A DNA stretch of 64,000 nucleotides from Paenibacillus peoriae KCTC 3763 (lineage in GTDB: Bacteria > Bacillota > Bacilli > Paenibacillales > Paenibacillaceae), in assembly GCF_000236805.1 (NCBI RefSeq), contig NZ_AGFX01000030.1, positions 1 to 64,000 on the forward strand, given 5' to 3'. The notes below the pieces were generated by a model, which saw only the letters and a list, made by a program, of their open reading frames with translations, did no database searches and was not told the origin of the DNA. This document shows positions 1 to 9,170 of this stretch, piece after piece (positions within the stretch are counted from its first letter, which is position 1; each line of letters opens with the position of its first letter). Made by a program: the position numbers and the translations under genes.

Positions 1-41
1 TACTATGATGGGAGCATATCAAATTCTGGTTGACCTAATAA

Positions 42-92
42 TACGAAAACCACCGGGAATAGGTTGGCCCCTGTATTCGGTGGTTTTTCGTA
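42..92. terminator. Bidirectional hairpin at left edge
   Basis: The arms TACGAAAACCACCG (42-55) and CGGTGGTTTTTCGTA (78-92) pair almost perfectly, with one extra T. The A/T-rich arms would give U-rich tails in both directions. It probably ends a transcript entering from the left. No gene is seen in 1-212. Confidence 0.6.
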
Positions 93-137
93 CGAAGTAT
101 GAAATTCTCGCCGTGGTCGCCCACCGGCTTTTGTCAG

Positions 138-175
138 ATAGTCGCGATGGTGGAACATCGCGACTATTCTTATTT
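138..175. terminator. Rho-independent terminator
   Basis: A perfect 12-bp stem, ATAGTCGCGATG (138-149) and CATCGCGACTAT (156-167), has a 6-base loop and is followed by a T-rich run. It lies between an upstream gene outside the window and the 3' end of the LacI-family gene, so it may serve both strands. Confidence 0.6.
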
Positions 176-212
176 TACCCACTATGGCATGGCGATACCA
201 ACGCGTAATATT

Positions 213-1202
213 TTAGGATCGGGGAGCACAGCTTTCTCCTATTCTTAATTGAGTCGGAAGAAGCACCTTTTTGGAAATACTGCGTACACCATCTATTTTT
301 TCAATTAAGGTTTGTACTGCGGTGATGCCCATAAACTCGGTTCTGATTTGCACGGTTGTGAGTGCAGGAGTTGTATACTGCGTCATTTGGTGACCGTCAA
401 AACTGACGATGCTAAAGGTATCAGGTATCGTGATGTTGTGCTCTTTTAAATATTCCAGAGCCCCTAACGCCAAAGGGTCATTAGCAATAAAAAAAGCAGA
501 AGGCAGCGGTTTCGTCTCAAATGCTTTTTTCATTAACGCATAGCCATTTTTCAGGGTGATCTCTCCTACAAAAGTTTGAGGTGTTTTTTGGAACTTTTTT
601 TGCATATAGCGAAGAAAAATTTGCTCCCGCTGCTCATCCCAATCAACGTCCTCGTTCTCATCCCCGCCAATATAGCCAATTTCCGTATGCCCAAGACTGA
701 CAAGATAATCGAGGGCAGAATGTATAGCACGTCTCGTGTCAAACCAGATACTATCGTATTTGTTGTCATCCGGGCATCTGCCAATAATTAAAAGATGCTC
801 GGTATCCAGCATAGAGGTCATCTCTTTGATTTCTTCGTTTGAATAATTCCCCTGAATGATAGCCCCTTGTAAATTTTCAAATTTCACATTGGAATTGCTG
901 AACAGGTTGACCATGTCGATCCCGTGCTGGGAACAATATTTATCTATCCCGCTCCTGATGGAGAAGTGGAAGTCATTCTCGATGTGACTGTGAAAAATAG
1001 TAGGTTTATACATAAGAGCCAAGCGATAGTATTTTTGGTTGTATCTTTCGACAATAGTCTTATATTCAAGTTGTCTGGCGGCCTCGAGCACTTTGTCACG
1101 GGTTTTGCCCGAGACGCTAAAAGTCGGGTCCTGATTGAGGATTCGTGAGACTGTAGTAGCAGATACCTCCGCCAAACGAGCAATATCTTTAATCGTAGCC
1201 AA
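213..1202 (-). CDS. LacI-family transcriptional regulator
   Basis: 329-residue repressor of the LacI/GalR family. The N-terminal helix-turn-helix reads MATIKDIARLAEVSATTVSR, followed by a hinge helix (about residues 45-58) and a periplasmic-binding-protein-like sensor domain (about 60-325). The gene is divergent from the phosphatase/phosphodiesterase/ABC importer operon starting at 1441, so it is the likely local regulator of that operon, with a sugar- or polyol-like effector. An SD-like AGGAGG lies just upstream of the ATG. The family call is secure; the effector and targets are inferred from position only. Confidence 0.9.
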   Translation of the reverse strand: MATIKDIARLAEVSATTVSRILNQDPTFSVSGKTRDKVLEAARQLEYKTIVERYNQKYYRLALMYKPTIFHSHIENDFHFSIRSGIDKYCSQHGIDMVNLFSNSNVKFENLQGAIIQGNYSNEEIKEMTSMLDTEHLLIIGRCPDDNKYDSIWFDTRRAIHSALDYLVSLGHTEIGYIGGDENEDVDWDEQREQIFLRYMQKKFQKTPQTFVGEITLKNGYALMKKAFETKPLPSAFFIANDPLALGALEYLKEHNITIPDTFSIVSFDGHQMTQYTTPALTTVQIRTEFMGITAVQTLIEKIDGVRSISKKVLLPTQLRIGESCAPRS

Positions 1203-1320
1203 TAGAAGTTCCTCCTGAATAAATTACTAAAATAATCACTAATATTATAACTGATTGTACTTTGTTTTACTGACATTTGACAATCTAAAAAAACAATTTT
1301 TTTTGAATTAACATGAATTT

Positions 1321-1378
1321 CAATATATATTGCATTATTTTTTACATTCTCTTAGTAATATGATTATCAGATATTAAG
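1321..1378. promoter_or_regulatory. AT-rich divergent control region with palindromes
   Basis: The 238-bp gap between the LacI gene and the operon is very AT-rich. It holds the perfect palindrome CAATATATATTG (1321-1332) and an imperfect inverted repeat CTTAGTAATAT/ATATTAAG (1351-1378). Either could be the LacI-family operator. Neither shows the central CG typical of many LacI operators, and no convincing -35/-10 pair was found, so this is tentative. Confidence 0.3.
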
Positions 1379-1440
1379 TGAAATATTTACTTAATTTAGT
1401 TTTTGTATTACTCAATACACATAAAAGAGGGGGCAGGAAT

Positions 1441-2226
1441 ATGGACACAGACCGGCAGATATATGAGCAGGCTTTGGGATGGGTAAGAGAGGCCGGGAGC
1501 CTCATCTTGAAAAGAATGGAGCAGACGATTCATATCCAGGTTAAAAAAAATCATGCAGATTTGGTTACCGTAGTCGACCGTGAAGTGGAGGCTTTTTTCG
1601 TAAACAACATACAGCAATATTATGCGGATCATAATATTTTGGGCGAAGAAAATATCGGTAATCGTCTCTCAGACAGTCCGTATTTATGGATTATTGATCC
1701 GATTGACGGAACAACCAATTTTATTAACCGAAAAAAGGATTTTGCCATTTCAGTCGCTTTGTGCAATGGGGATCAAGGGATATTTGGCATTGTTTATGAT
1801 GTGGTAGCAGACCATTTTTACTGTGCCTTTCACGGAGAAGGGGCCTTTTTAAACGAGAATAAACTTGGGCCGCTCAAAAGCAACTCAATTGAAACAGAAT
1901 TGCTCGTGGTTAATGCACCTCGGCAAAATCTGCTGGAGATGAGCCGCTGGGAGCCACTCCATATCCTTACTGGCAAAGCGAGAGGCGTCAGAAGCTACGG
2001 TGCGACAACCATAGAGTTGTGCGACGTTATGACCGGAATGCTGGGAGGGTATGTCCAGGCTGAGGTGAATGCATGGGATTATGCCGCCTGCCGAATCATA
2101 TTGGAAGAGATCGGTGGTAAATTTACGGATTTGCAAGGCAATGAAATTAACAGAGTTTATAAGGGAGGACTGGTTGCCGCTGGAAGTCCGCTGCATGAGG
2201 AAATCATTCAAGCTCTAAACAAATAA
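1441..2226 (+). CDS. Inositol-monophosphatase-family phosphatase
   Basis: 261-residue Mg2+-dependent phosphatase of the IMPase/SuhB superfamily. The metal-binding motifs are visible: GEENIG (about residue 70), the signature DPIDGTTNF (about 88-96), and the C-terminal WDYAACRIILEEIGG. An in-frame GTG lies further upstream at 1378, but ATG 1441 follows AGAGGGGGCAGG at good spacing and matches the family start. As first gene of an operon with a glycerophosphodiester phosphodiesterase and a Ugp-like importer, it may dephosphorylate a phosphate monoester released from imported material (inositol phosphate or glycerol phosphate). The exact substrate cannot be read from sequence. Confidence 0.88.
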   Translation: MDTDRQIYEQALGWVREAGSLILKRMEQTIHIQVKKNHADLVTVVDREVEAFFVNNIQQYYADHNILGEENIGNRLSDSPYLWIIDPIDGTTNFINRKKDFAISVALCNGDQGIFGIVYDVVADHFYCAFHGEGAFLNENKLGPLKSNSIETELLVVNAPRQNLLEMSRWEPLHILTGKARGVRSYGATTIELCDVMTGMLGGYVQAEVNAWDYAACRIILEEIGGKFTDLQGNEINRVYKGGLVAAGSPLHEEIIQALNK

Positions 2227-2256
2227 GGAGTACCGAGTAGAGGAGATTATACCTGA

Positions 2257-3117
2257 ATGAGTCATATGAATACACAGAAGCCATCTTTTAAAGAGATCAT
2301 AGCAAATTTCAGCAATCCGAACGGAAGTCACATGATTGTTTCTCATCGCGGGCACTGGAGGAGAGCGCCGGAAAATTCACTGGATTCCATCCGATTTTCA
2401 TATGAATCCGGGATTGATGTTGTTGAGGTGGATGTTCAGAAAACAAGGGACGGCGTGTTGATGCTTATGCACGATGAGAGGATTGACCGGATGACAAACG
2501 GGTCGGGCCGCATAGATGAGCTTACCTTCCGGCAAATTCGTGAGTTTCGCTTAAAGGAAGGACAAGGCGGAGAGGGAGCGGCCTTGACGAATGAGGTGGT
2601 TCCTACATTAAGAGAGGCGATGTTGCTGGCCAAGGACAAAGTTATGCTTAATTTGGATAAGTGTTGGAGCTTGCGAGAAGAGGTCTATGCTTTGTTACAA
2701 GAAACAGACACACTTCAAGAAGGATTATTCAAAAGCACTGCAGATGCAGACGAGGTAAAGCATTTTTTAGAAGGCAAAGCAGTACGCCCTCAGTATATGC
2801 AAATGATCGAGGAGAGCAACCAGCATATTATTGCAGAATTGCCCCGTTGGACGGAGGACATTAAGCCGGACGCTTATGAGCTAATATTCGAACATGACAA
2901 CAGCCATATCATTTCGGAGGAGACCCTGCAATTGCTAAGAGGAAAAGCCCGAATTTGGATCAATACGATGTGGGGCCATTTGTGTGGGGGACATGATGAT
3001 CAGCTTGCTTTATCCGGGTCTGTGCTGGGCTGGGATTGGAATTTTTCCAAGGGAGCCAATATGATTCAGACAGATTACCCGGATGAATTGTTTGAACATC
3101 TTCATCAAAAAAGATGA
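2257..3117 (+). CDS. Glycerophosphodiester phosphodiesterase
   Basis: 286-residue GDPD-family TIM-barrel enzyme, expected to hydrolyse glycerophosphodiesters to glycerol 3-phosphate plus an alcohol. Catalytic and metal motifs are present: SHRGHWRRAPENS near residue 30, EVDVQKTRDG near 60, and HDERIDRMTNGSG just after. No signal peptide is seen, so it is probably cytoplasmic and acts on imported substrate. It sits 30 bp after the IMPase-like gene, and its stop overlaps the next start (ATGA at 3114), so it is translationally coupled to the first permease. A second ATG at 2266 is possible. Confidence 0.9.
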   Translation: MSHMNTQKPSFKEIIANFSNPNGSHMIVSHRGHWRRAPENSLDSIRFSYESGIDVVEVDVQKTRDGVLMLMHDERIDRMTNGSGRIDELTFRQIREFRLKEGQGGEGAALTNEVVPTLREAMLLAKDKVMLNLDKCWSLREEVYALLQETDTLQEGLFKSTADADEVKHFLEGKAVRPQYMQMIEESNQHIIAELPRWTEDIKPDAYELIFEHDNSHIISEETLQLLRGKARIWINTMWGHLCGGHDDQLALSGSVLGWDWNFSKGANMIQTDYPDELFEHLHQKR

Positions 3118-4040
3118 ATCAGTTTAAAAAAGTTTACATGGGGGTTCGGCGGTTGAGTAAGTATCGTCATAAAATAGTTGAATCGATGATCGGGTTTGGG
3201 TTCATTTTGCCCTCCTTGTTGGGATTTAGCATCTTCTTGTTTTACCCGTTTTTGAAATCCATTTATTTGAGTTTATTTAGTACCAATGCAATTGGCCGCA
3301 TTTCTTCGTTCGTCGGATTTCGTAATTATATGACGGTCTTTAAATCGGAACATTTTTATCAAAGTTTGTTGAACTCATGTGAATTTGCTTTATTGACGAT
3401 CCCGGCAGTTATTGTGATTTCTTTGTTGTTAGCTGTATTAACGAAAGGGCAAAACGTACTAAATGTTGTATTCCAGTTCATATTTGCGATTTCGATTGCC
3501 ATGCCTGTCGGAATGGCATCTGTTATTTGGAAAATTCTGTTCCACCCTACTGCGGGCATGCTCAATTATTGGCTTGGTCTTATCCATATCCGTCCCATCG
3601 GTTGGCTGACAGACCCGGCATATGCCATGTTGTCCGTATCCATGATGACCGTGTGGATGAATATGGGTTTTGTTTATCTCGTTATCTTGAGTGGGGTTAA
3701 AGGTATACCGGAAGATTTATATGAGAGTGCCAAGATGGATGGCGCGGGAGCCTGGAGTACTTTCTTTAAAATAACATTACCGTTATTGTCACCAACCTTG
3801 TTTTTCGTAAGTGTGGTGTCACTTATTAGTTCACTGCAAGCTTTCGGGCAAATCAACATACTGACGCAGGGCGGGCCGGTAAACGCCACAAATGTGCTTG
3901 TTTATGATTTGTATCGGGAAGCATTCAAAAACTACCATTTTGGCTCCGGCAGTGCCCAGGCCATTATTCTGTTCGTCATTATTCTCGTGTTTACGCTTAT
4001 TCAGTTTCGGCTTGGCGCAAGGAGAGTTCATTATTCATGA
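3114..4040 (+). CDS. ABC importer permease, UgpA/MalF type
   Basis: 308-residue inner-membrane permease of the carbohydrate uptake CUT1 type. Six hydrophobic segments are visible, from about residue 22 to 300, and the cytoplasmic EAA-like loop reads ESAKMDGAGAWSTFFKITLP (about 203-222), where the ATPase docks. The start overlaps the GDPD stop; an alternative ATG at 3138 would shorten the N-terminus. It is followed by its partner permease with a second ATGA overlap. With the UgpB-like binding protein downstream, it likely takes up glycerol 3-phosphate or glycerophosphodiesters. Confidence 0.88.
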   Translation: MNQFKKVYMGVRRLSKYRHKIVESMIGFGFILPSLLGFSIFLFYPFLKSIYLSLFSTNAIGRISSFVGFRNYMTVFKSEHFYQSLLNSCEFALLTIPAVIVISLLLAVLTKGQNVLNVVFQFIFAISIAMPVGMASVIWKILFHPTAGMLNYWLGLIHIRPIGWLTDPAYAMLSVSMMTVWMNMGFVYLVILSGVKGIPEDLYESAKMDGAGAWSTFFKITLPLLSPTLFFVSVVSLISSLQAFGQINILTQGGPVNATNVLVYDLYREAFKNYHFGSGSAQAIILFVIILVFTLIQFRLGARRVHYS

Positions 4041-4858
4041 AAAGCAGAATGCAAAATTACTTTCGGATAGCGGTTCTTCTCTTACTGGCGCTGATTATGA
4101 TTTATCCTATTTATTATGCGCTGGCAGCTTCCTTAATGACTGCTGGAGAGATAGATTCATTTCCACCCAAGCTTGTACCATCGGGTCTGTATCTGGATAA
4201 CTACAAAACGGTTTTTTCATTGGTGCCTGTTGCCCAATTTCTAATGAACAGTTTTGTCGTTTCCATTGCGATTACAATCGGGCATCTATTGACAGCCAGC
4301 TTTGCAGCCTATGCATTTGTATTTGTGCGGTTTCCAGGTAAAACGGTTATTTTCATCCTGTTTCTGGCGACAATGATGATCCCCTGGGAAGTAACCATGA
4401 TTCCTAATTTTATGATGATCCGCAGTTGGGGATGGATTGACACCTATCAAGGTCTGATTATACCGTTTCTGGCAACAGGCTTCGGTACATTTTTGCTGCG
4501 TCAGTTTTTTTTACAGCTGCCTAACGAAATTCTGGAAGCTGCCAAAATCGATGGTTACGGGCATATTCGAATCTTTTTGAATATTGTCCTGCCCCTTTCT
4601 CGTCCTGCGCTGGCAACGCTGGGGGTGTACAGTTTTATCGGGGCATGGAATAGCTATCTTTGGCCGTTATTAATAACGAATGAACCGAAGATGAGAACCG
4701 TCCAAATCGGGGTGACTATGCTTCAATCCGAGGATTTTACATCGTGGAATTTAGTGCTGGCAGGTGTCGTCCTTATGATTTTACCGCCTTTAATCATGCT
4801 CATTGTTGGCTTGAAACAGCTTGTCGGCAACATGACACTGGGTTCTCTAAAGGGTTAG
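4037..4858 (+). CDS. ABC importer permease, UgpE/MalG type
   Basis: 273-residue partner permease of the CUT1 importer, with six membrane segments. The EAA loop reads EAAKIDGYGHIRIFLNIVLP (about residues 175-194). It overlaps the preceding permease by four bases. Like many Bacillota CUT1 operons, this one lacks an ATPase gene; a shared MsmK/UgpC-type ATPase encoded elsewhere is expected to energise it. Confidence 0.88.
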   Translation: MKSRMQNYFRIAVLLLLALIMIYPIYYALAASLMTAGEIDSFPPKLVPSGLYLDNYKTVFSLVPVAQFLMNSFVVSIAITIGHLLTASFAAYAFVFVRFPGKTVIFILFLATMMIPWEVTMIPNFMMIRSWGWIDTYQGLIIPFLATGFGTFLLRQFFLQLPNEILEAAKIDGYGHIRIFLNIVLPLSRPALATLGVYSFIGAWNSYLWPLLITNEPKMRTVQIGVTMLQSEDFTSWNLVLAGVVLMILPPLIMLIVGLKQLVGNMTLGSLKG

Positions 4859-4946
4859 CCATACAGCAAGAGGCAGCAAAATCTCCGATATTATCGGTTT
4901 ATGATAAATCGTTCACCCTCGAGCAATCAAAAGGAGAGAAGCGGAT

Positions 4947-6308
4947 ATGGTAAAAAATATGAAATGGAAGTCACTGACTATGATCATTAGTTTAGTGATG
5001 ATGTTGATCGTACAGGGTTGTGGTGTGAAGGGTTCCGGAAATGACCCAAAAGCTTCCGGCAGCAGTGAAGGGAATACGAAGCCAATTACCATTACGTGGT
5101 GGCATTCCATGGGCGGTGATAATGGGAAGGCGATCGACCAAATTGTCAGTGATTTTAATGCTTCCCAATCCAAGATTATGGTCAAAGCCACATTTCAGGG
5201 GAATTATGATGAATCGCTTAATAAGCTGAAAGCTTCACTCGGTTCCGACACAGGTCCTGCCCTGGTTCAAGTCAATGACGTCGGAACCCGGTTTATGATT
5301 GATTCGGGTGCAGCCGTACCGGTGCAGTCCTATATTGATAAGGAGAAATATGATATTTCGAAAATGGAACCCAATATTTTAAACTATTACAAAATAGATC
5401 ATAAGCTCTATTCTATGCCGTTTAACTCCTCAACGGCGATCCTTTACTACAATAAAGATCTGTTTAAGGCCGCAGGATTGGACCCGGAAAAGCCGCCAAC
5501 TACCTTCGATGAATTAACAAAAGCAGCGCAAAAGCTGTCTGCCAAAGGAATCATGGGCTTGTCATTGTACATTGAGCCTTGGTTTATGGAACAATTTTTT
5601 GCCGTACAAGGAGCGGACTACGTTGATCATGACAATGGTCGTACTTCCCCGGCAACCCAATCGCTTGCCAATACAGAAGCAGGAGTGAAAACATTAACCT
5701 GGTGGAAGGCATTGGTTGATGGTAAACTGGCTCACAATTATGGAAGAACCGCGGATGATGCAAAAATGGTCTTTACATCAGGCCAAGCCGCCATGATGCT
5801 TAACTCGACAGGCGCTTTACGCGGTATTGTGAATACGGTAGGTGGCAAGTTTGAGGTGGGTACAGGCCAATTGCCGAAAGCCGAGCCTTCACAGGCAGGA
5901 GGAACGATTGTGGGGGGAGCGAGCAACTGGATTTTGGGCAATAAGTCACAAGAGGAGCAGGATGCTGCTTGGGAGTTTATTAAGTATTTATCATCTCCTA
6001 AAGTGCAAGCTTACTGGAGCGTCAATTCAGGATATTTCCCGATTACGACAGCCGCTTATGAGGAGCAAAGTGTTCAGGACAATTTGAAGAAATATCCTCA
6101 ATTCATGACGGCCATTAATCAAATTCATGAAACAAAGTCGAACTTTGCCAATCAAGGGGCAGTCATGGGCGTTTTCCAGGAACAGCGTCAATTTATTTCC
6201 AATGCCATCGAAGAGGTGCTTAATGGTGTGAAAACGCCTCAGGACGCTTTGAATGAAGCCGCCGTCAGCAGTACAGGGGCAATTCAGCAATATAATCAAA
6301 CCAAATAA
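4947..6308 (+). CDS. Extracellular solute-binding lipoprotein, UgpB-like
   Basis: 453-residue binding protein of ABC family 1. A lipoprotein signal ends at LIVQGC, so Cys25 would be lipidated. The mature start (TITWWHSMGGDNGKAIDQIV) and the GNYDESLNKL stretch resemble E. coli UgpB, which binds glycerol 3-phosphate and glycerophosphocholine. The start ATG follows AAAGGAGAGAAG. It is the last gene of the operon and is followed by a strong terminator. The transported class (phosphodiester or sugar) is inferred from this resemblance plus the GDPD neighbour. Confidence 0.88.
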   Translation: MVKNMKWKSLTMIISLVMMLIVQGCGVKGSGNDPKASGSSEGNTKPITITWWHSMGGDNGKAIDQIVSDFNASQSKIMVKATFQGNYDESLNKLKASLGSDTGPALVQVNDVGTRFMIDSGAAVPVQSYIDKEKYDISKMEPNILNYYKIDHKLYSMPFNSSTAILYYNKDLFKAAGLDPEKPPTTFDELTKAAQKLSAKGIMGLSLYIEPWFMEQFFAVQGADYVDHDNGRTSPATQSLANTEAGVKTLTWWKALVDGKLAHNYGRTADDAKMVFTSGQAAMMLNSTGALRGIVNTVGGKFEVGTGQLPKAEPSQAGGTIVGGASNWILGNKSQEEQDAAWEFIKYLSSPKVQAYWSVNSGYFPITTAAYEEQSVQDNLKKYPQFMTAINQIHETKSNFANQGAVMGVFQEQRQFISNAIEEVLNGVKTPQDALNEAAVSSTGAIQQYNQTK

Positions 6309-6325
6309 TAGATACCTATTTGAAA

Positions 6326-6366
6326 GTGTTGGCTCCTGTGATTATGCAAGGAGCCAACACCTTTTT
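6326..6366 (+). terminator. Rho-independent terminator of the importer operon
   Basis: A perfect 12-bp stem, GTGTTGGCTCCT (6326-6337) and AGGAGCCAACAC (6349-6360), is followed by CTTTTTG. It lies 17 bp after the binding-protein stop. Confidence 0.9.
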
Positions 6367-6469
6367 GCATAACCTAAGCACGCTTTTCCTACCATCACTA
6401 GCCAGTATCGCCTTACGCATGTTCCTCGTATTCGATATTTTGATTCTCTCGCATGGGAAAAGACCTCCC

Positions 6470-7348
6470 CTAAGTCTCCGCATTCACAAATAACTGCTGA
6501 GCGGTGCGGACAAATAACTGCACGGCCAGAGAAGCATTGGCCAAGGATGGTACAGCGATACCAATCTCGCGTGTAATCAATGGCGTGATTTCCTTGACGG
6601 TCAGATCATGGGGGAATGTGGATAAGGAGAGAGAAGAAACAATCCCCATGCCCAGGCCTTGCCGAACCATGCTGACCAGAGTGCTGATGTTGTGGGTGGT
6701 GAATCGCGCGTGCAACTGGCTCTGTTCACGTTCAAAGCCTTCCATAATGGCAACTTCATGTCCACCCTTGCAAAAAATCATATCCTGCTGATTCAAGTCT
6801 CGAATGGCGATTTTGTCGTGCGCTTGCATGGGATGACCGTCCGGCAGGAGGATAACCATATTATCCTGGCATAAAGGGATGACATCCACTTGTGGATCAG
6901 GCAGCAGGATAATACCCGCTTCGATTTCCCGGGTATGCACCCATTCCTTGACCTCATTCGTGGAGCCTTCGTGCAGATCAAAAACCAGGTTCGGATAATG
7001 CTGGCGAATATGATGGATGATGGGAGGCAGAAAATAGGCTGAGGCTGAGGGAAAGGCACCGATGGTGACCGTGCCAACATCCAGCCCTTTTTCAGCGGCT
7101 ACCTGCTGCTGTACCTTTTCCATGCTTTGCAGCATCATGCGGAATTGCAGCAGTACTTTGTCCCCGATATGGGTTAGGAGTACGCCTTTTTTGCGATCAC
7201 GCAGCAATAGCTGAACATCCAGCTCGTTTTCGATACTGGCGATCGCATGGCTGACAGCGGGCTGCGTCATATGCAGCTCATGAGCAGTTTGGGTAAAGCT
7301 TAGCGTTTCAGCTACGCGGACGAAAATCATGATCTGGGTAATCGTCAT
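6470..7348 (-). CDS. LysR-family transcriptional regulator
   Basis: 292-residue LysR-type regulator: N-terminal winged helix (MTITQIMIFVRVAETLSFTQ, then TQPAVSHAIASIE) and a C-terminal effector-binding domain. The open frame extends to 7384, but ATG 7348 gives the standard LysR start and has GGGAG upstream (spacing is rather long). It is divergent from an EamA transporter at 7498, the usual arrangement for a LysR protein controlling its neighbour. The effector is unknown. Confidence 0.88.
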   Translation of the reverse strand: MTITQIMIFVRVAETLSFTQTAHELHMTQPAVSHAIASIENELDVQLLLRDRKKGVLLTHIGDKVLLQFRMMLQSMEKVQQQVAAEKGLDVGTVTIGAFPSASAYFLPPIIHHIRQHYPNLVFDLHEGSTNEVKEWVHTREIEAGIILLPDPQVDVIPLCQDNMVILLPDGHPMQAHDKIAIRDLNQQDMIFCKGGHEVAIMEGFEREQSQLHARFTTHNISTLVSMVRQGLGMGIVSSLSLSTFPHDLTVKEITPLITREIGIAVPSLANASLAVQLFVRTAQQLFVNAET

Positions 7349-7497
7349 AAGTGAAAAGTTATCTCCCTTATCGAAAACATTCATTTTATTTATTAGTGCT
7401 CACAGTATACGCTAATAAAGTGAAGCTCTGCAAACGGGCTTGATATCTATAACCGTAAGCAAAGAACGATGAAAATGCCAGAGGAGAGAAGACATCT

Positions 7498-8427
7498 ATG
7501 AAAAAGTTAACGCCAAAAGCTACGCTGTGGCTTGTATTGATATTAGTAATGGTGTGGGGGATCAACTGGCCGTTGACCAAGCTGGCTTTGCCAGATACAC
7601 CGCCGCTATTCTTTTCGGGAATGCGCACCTTGCTGGGCGGTTTGATTTTGCTAGTATTCGCTTTGCGTCACCGGGAAACCTTGCGTTTTAGACAAAATGC
7701 ATGGACGTACCTCGTTCTGGCGATATTTAATATTGCAGGCTACTATGGTTTGCAGACGATAGGGTTGCGTTATTTGCCTGCCGGGTTATTTTCCACTTTA
7801 GTATTTCTCCAGCCTATCTTATTGGGATTGTTCTCCTGGTTGTGGCTGGGTGAGCGTATGTTTCCAATGAAGGTCTTCGGACTGGTGCTTGGATTTGGCG
7901 GGGTGACCGTGATTAGCTCTGGCGGCATGGCAGGCCATTTGTCCGTATTGGGGATCGTGTTGGGGTTGGCCTCGGGATTGTGCTGGGCGCTGGGAACCAT
8001 TTATATGAAGAAAAAAAGCAAGCAGTTGGACTCTATCTGGGCGGTGACGATGCAGCTCATTCTGGGTGGGATCATACTTAATGGGGTTGGATTTGCGACA
8101 GAGAGCTGGAGCGATATTCACTGGACAACTTCTTTTATTGCAATCTTATCGTTTATTTCGATCTTCGTGATTGCCATGGGCTGGATGATTTATTTTAAAC
8201 TGATCGACAATGGAGATGCAGGCACCGTCGGCTCATACACGTTTTTGATTCCGGTGCTGTCTACGATCTTTAGTATGATGATGCTCAAGGAATCGCTTAC
8301 CCTGACCTTTGTGGTTGGATTGGTGCTGATTGCAGGCAGCGTGTATCTGGTAAATACGGCTTCGCCGAGAAAACAAGGTAGCCGAACTGCCAAGGCTGAT
8401 GAAACGCAATCCTGTACTCAGGCATAA
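7498..8427 (+). CDS. EamA/DMT-family transporter
   Basis: 309-residue membrane protein with ten predicted hydrophobic segments, arranged as two EamA repeats (about residues 10-140 and 150-290). The motif VWGINWPLTKLALPDTPPLF near the N-terminus is typical of drug/metabolite exporters of the YdcZ/RhaT/EamA group. A strong GAGGAGA site precedes the start. It is divergent from the LysR gene and probably regulated by it. The substrate is unknown; amino acids or metabolite efflux are common in the family. Confidence 0.88.
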   Translation: MKKLTPKATLWLVLILVMVWGINWPLTKLALPDTPPLFFSGMRTLLGGLILLVFALRHRETLRFRQNAWTYLVLAIFNIAGYYGLQTIGLRYLPAGLFSTLVFLQPILLGLFSWLWLGERMFPMKVFGLVLGFGGVTVISSGGMAGHLSVLGIVLGLASGLCWALGTIYMKKKSKQLDSIWAVTMQLILGGIILNGVGFATESWSDIHWTTSFIAILSFISIFVIAMGWMIYFKLIDNGDAGTVGSYTFLIPVLSTIFSMMMLKESLTLTFVVGLVLIAGSVYLVNTASPRKQGSRTAKADETQSCTQA

Positions 8428-8566
8428 AGATACGGAATCAGGAATAATGTGCTAGATTATCAAATAAAATATGACTATATAAATAGAGAGGGAGTCTGAA
8501 GGTTTTTGTAGAAGGTCTGAGGAAAGGTTATAATGAGCATTATTAGGTCAGGGAGGTAGCAGAGCA

Positions 8567-8857
8567 TTGAGCGTCATTATTTCACAGCAGATCGCAGCAA
8601 CGGGTGTGAAGGAATACACGAAGGTGATGAAAACATTCGATTCCCGGTTTACTCCTTTGGTTGGACAAAAAATCAGAGATACGGCATTTGGAGATATGCA
8701 ATATTATGACGTCGAGGATGTATTTATCGATTTGGCGGAAAATGAATATTGGGTCATTTTACCTGCCGTTTTGCTGCATACCGATGATATTGAGGATATA
8801 CGAGATGCCGTGCGTGAGTATCGTTCACACGGTTGGGAATGCACGAAACCTCTGTGA
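8567..8857 (+). CDS. Conserved small protein of unknown function
   Basis: 96-residue protein starting at TTG, with GGGAGGT nine bases upstream. It is acidic, without membrane segments or a signal peptide, and predicted mixed alpha/beta (VIISQQIAATGVKEYTKVM at the N-terminus). I do not recognise a characterised family. It is flanked by a transporter gene and a downstream terminator, so it may be monocistronic. Confidence 0.6.
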   Translation: MSVIISQQIAATGVKEYTKVMKTFDSRFTPLVGQKIRDTAFGDMQYYDVEDVFIDLAENEYWVILPAVLLHTDDIEDIRDAVREYRSHGWECTKPL

Positions 8858-8884
8858 GGCATACGATATAAGCTCTTTTTGTGG

Positions 8885-8930
8885 AAACGTCTTTCTTTTG
8901 CAAGATAGGCGTTTTCTTGTATTTTTTTGT
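8885..8930 (+). terminator. Probable rho-independent terminator
   Basis: The stem AAACGTCTTTC (8885-8895) and GATAGGCGTTT (8904-8914) contains one G-T pair and one mismatch, and is followed by a T-rich tract. The rest of the 313-bp gap to 9171 is AT-rich. It holds a TATACT hexamer near 9049 that may be the -10 of the next gene. Confidence 0.55.
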
Positions 8931-9170
8931 TTGATTTTCTACTAATGATTGGAATGAAAAGCAATGATTCATGCTGAAAATGCGCAAAATGTATCATTTT
9001 TTATCATAAAACGACAAGTAGGGAAATGAAAACGGACTTAATGTGTTATACTTAGTATATCAAAGGACAAGAGTCTAAAACGATCGGTAAGGCCCTTTCT
9101 TTGAAGAGCCGCTGTACGGTTCAACGTTTATCCAAAATAAATGGTCAAAAGGAAAAGGGGAAATGCTAAC

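Noticed and set aside
5-208. 67-codon open frame at the left edge
   Set aside because: It overlaps two strong terminator hairpins and has no ribosome binding site.
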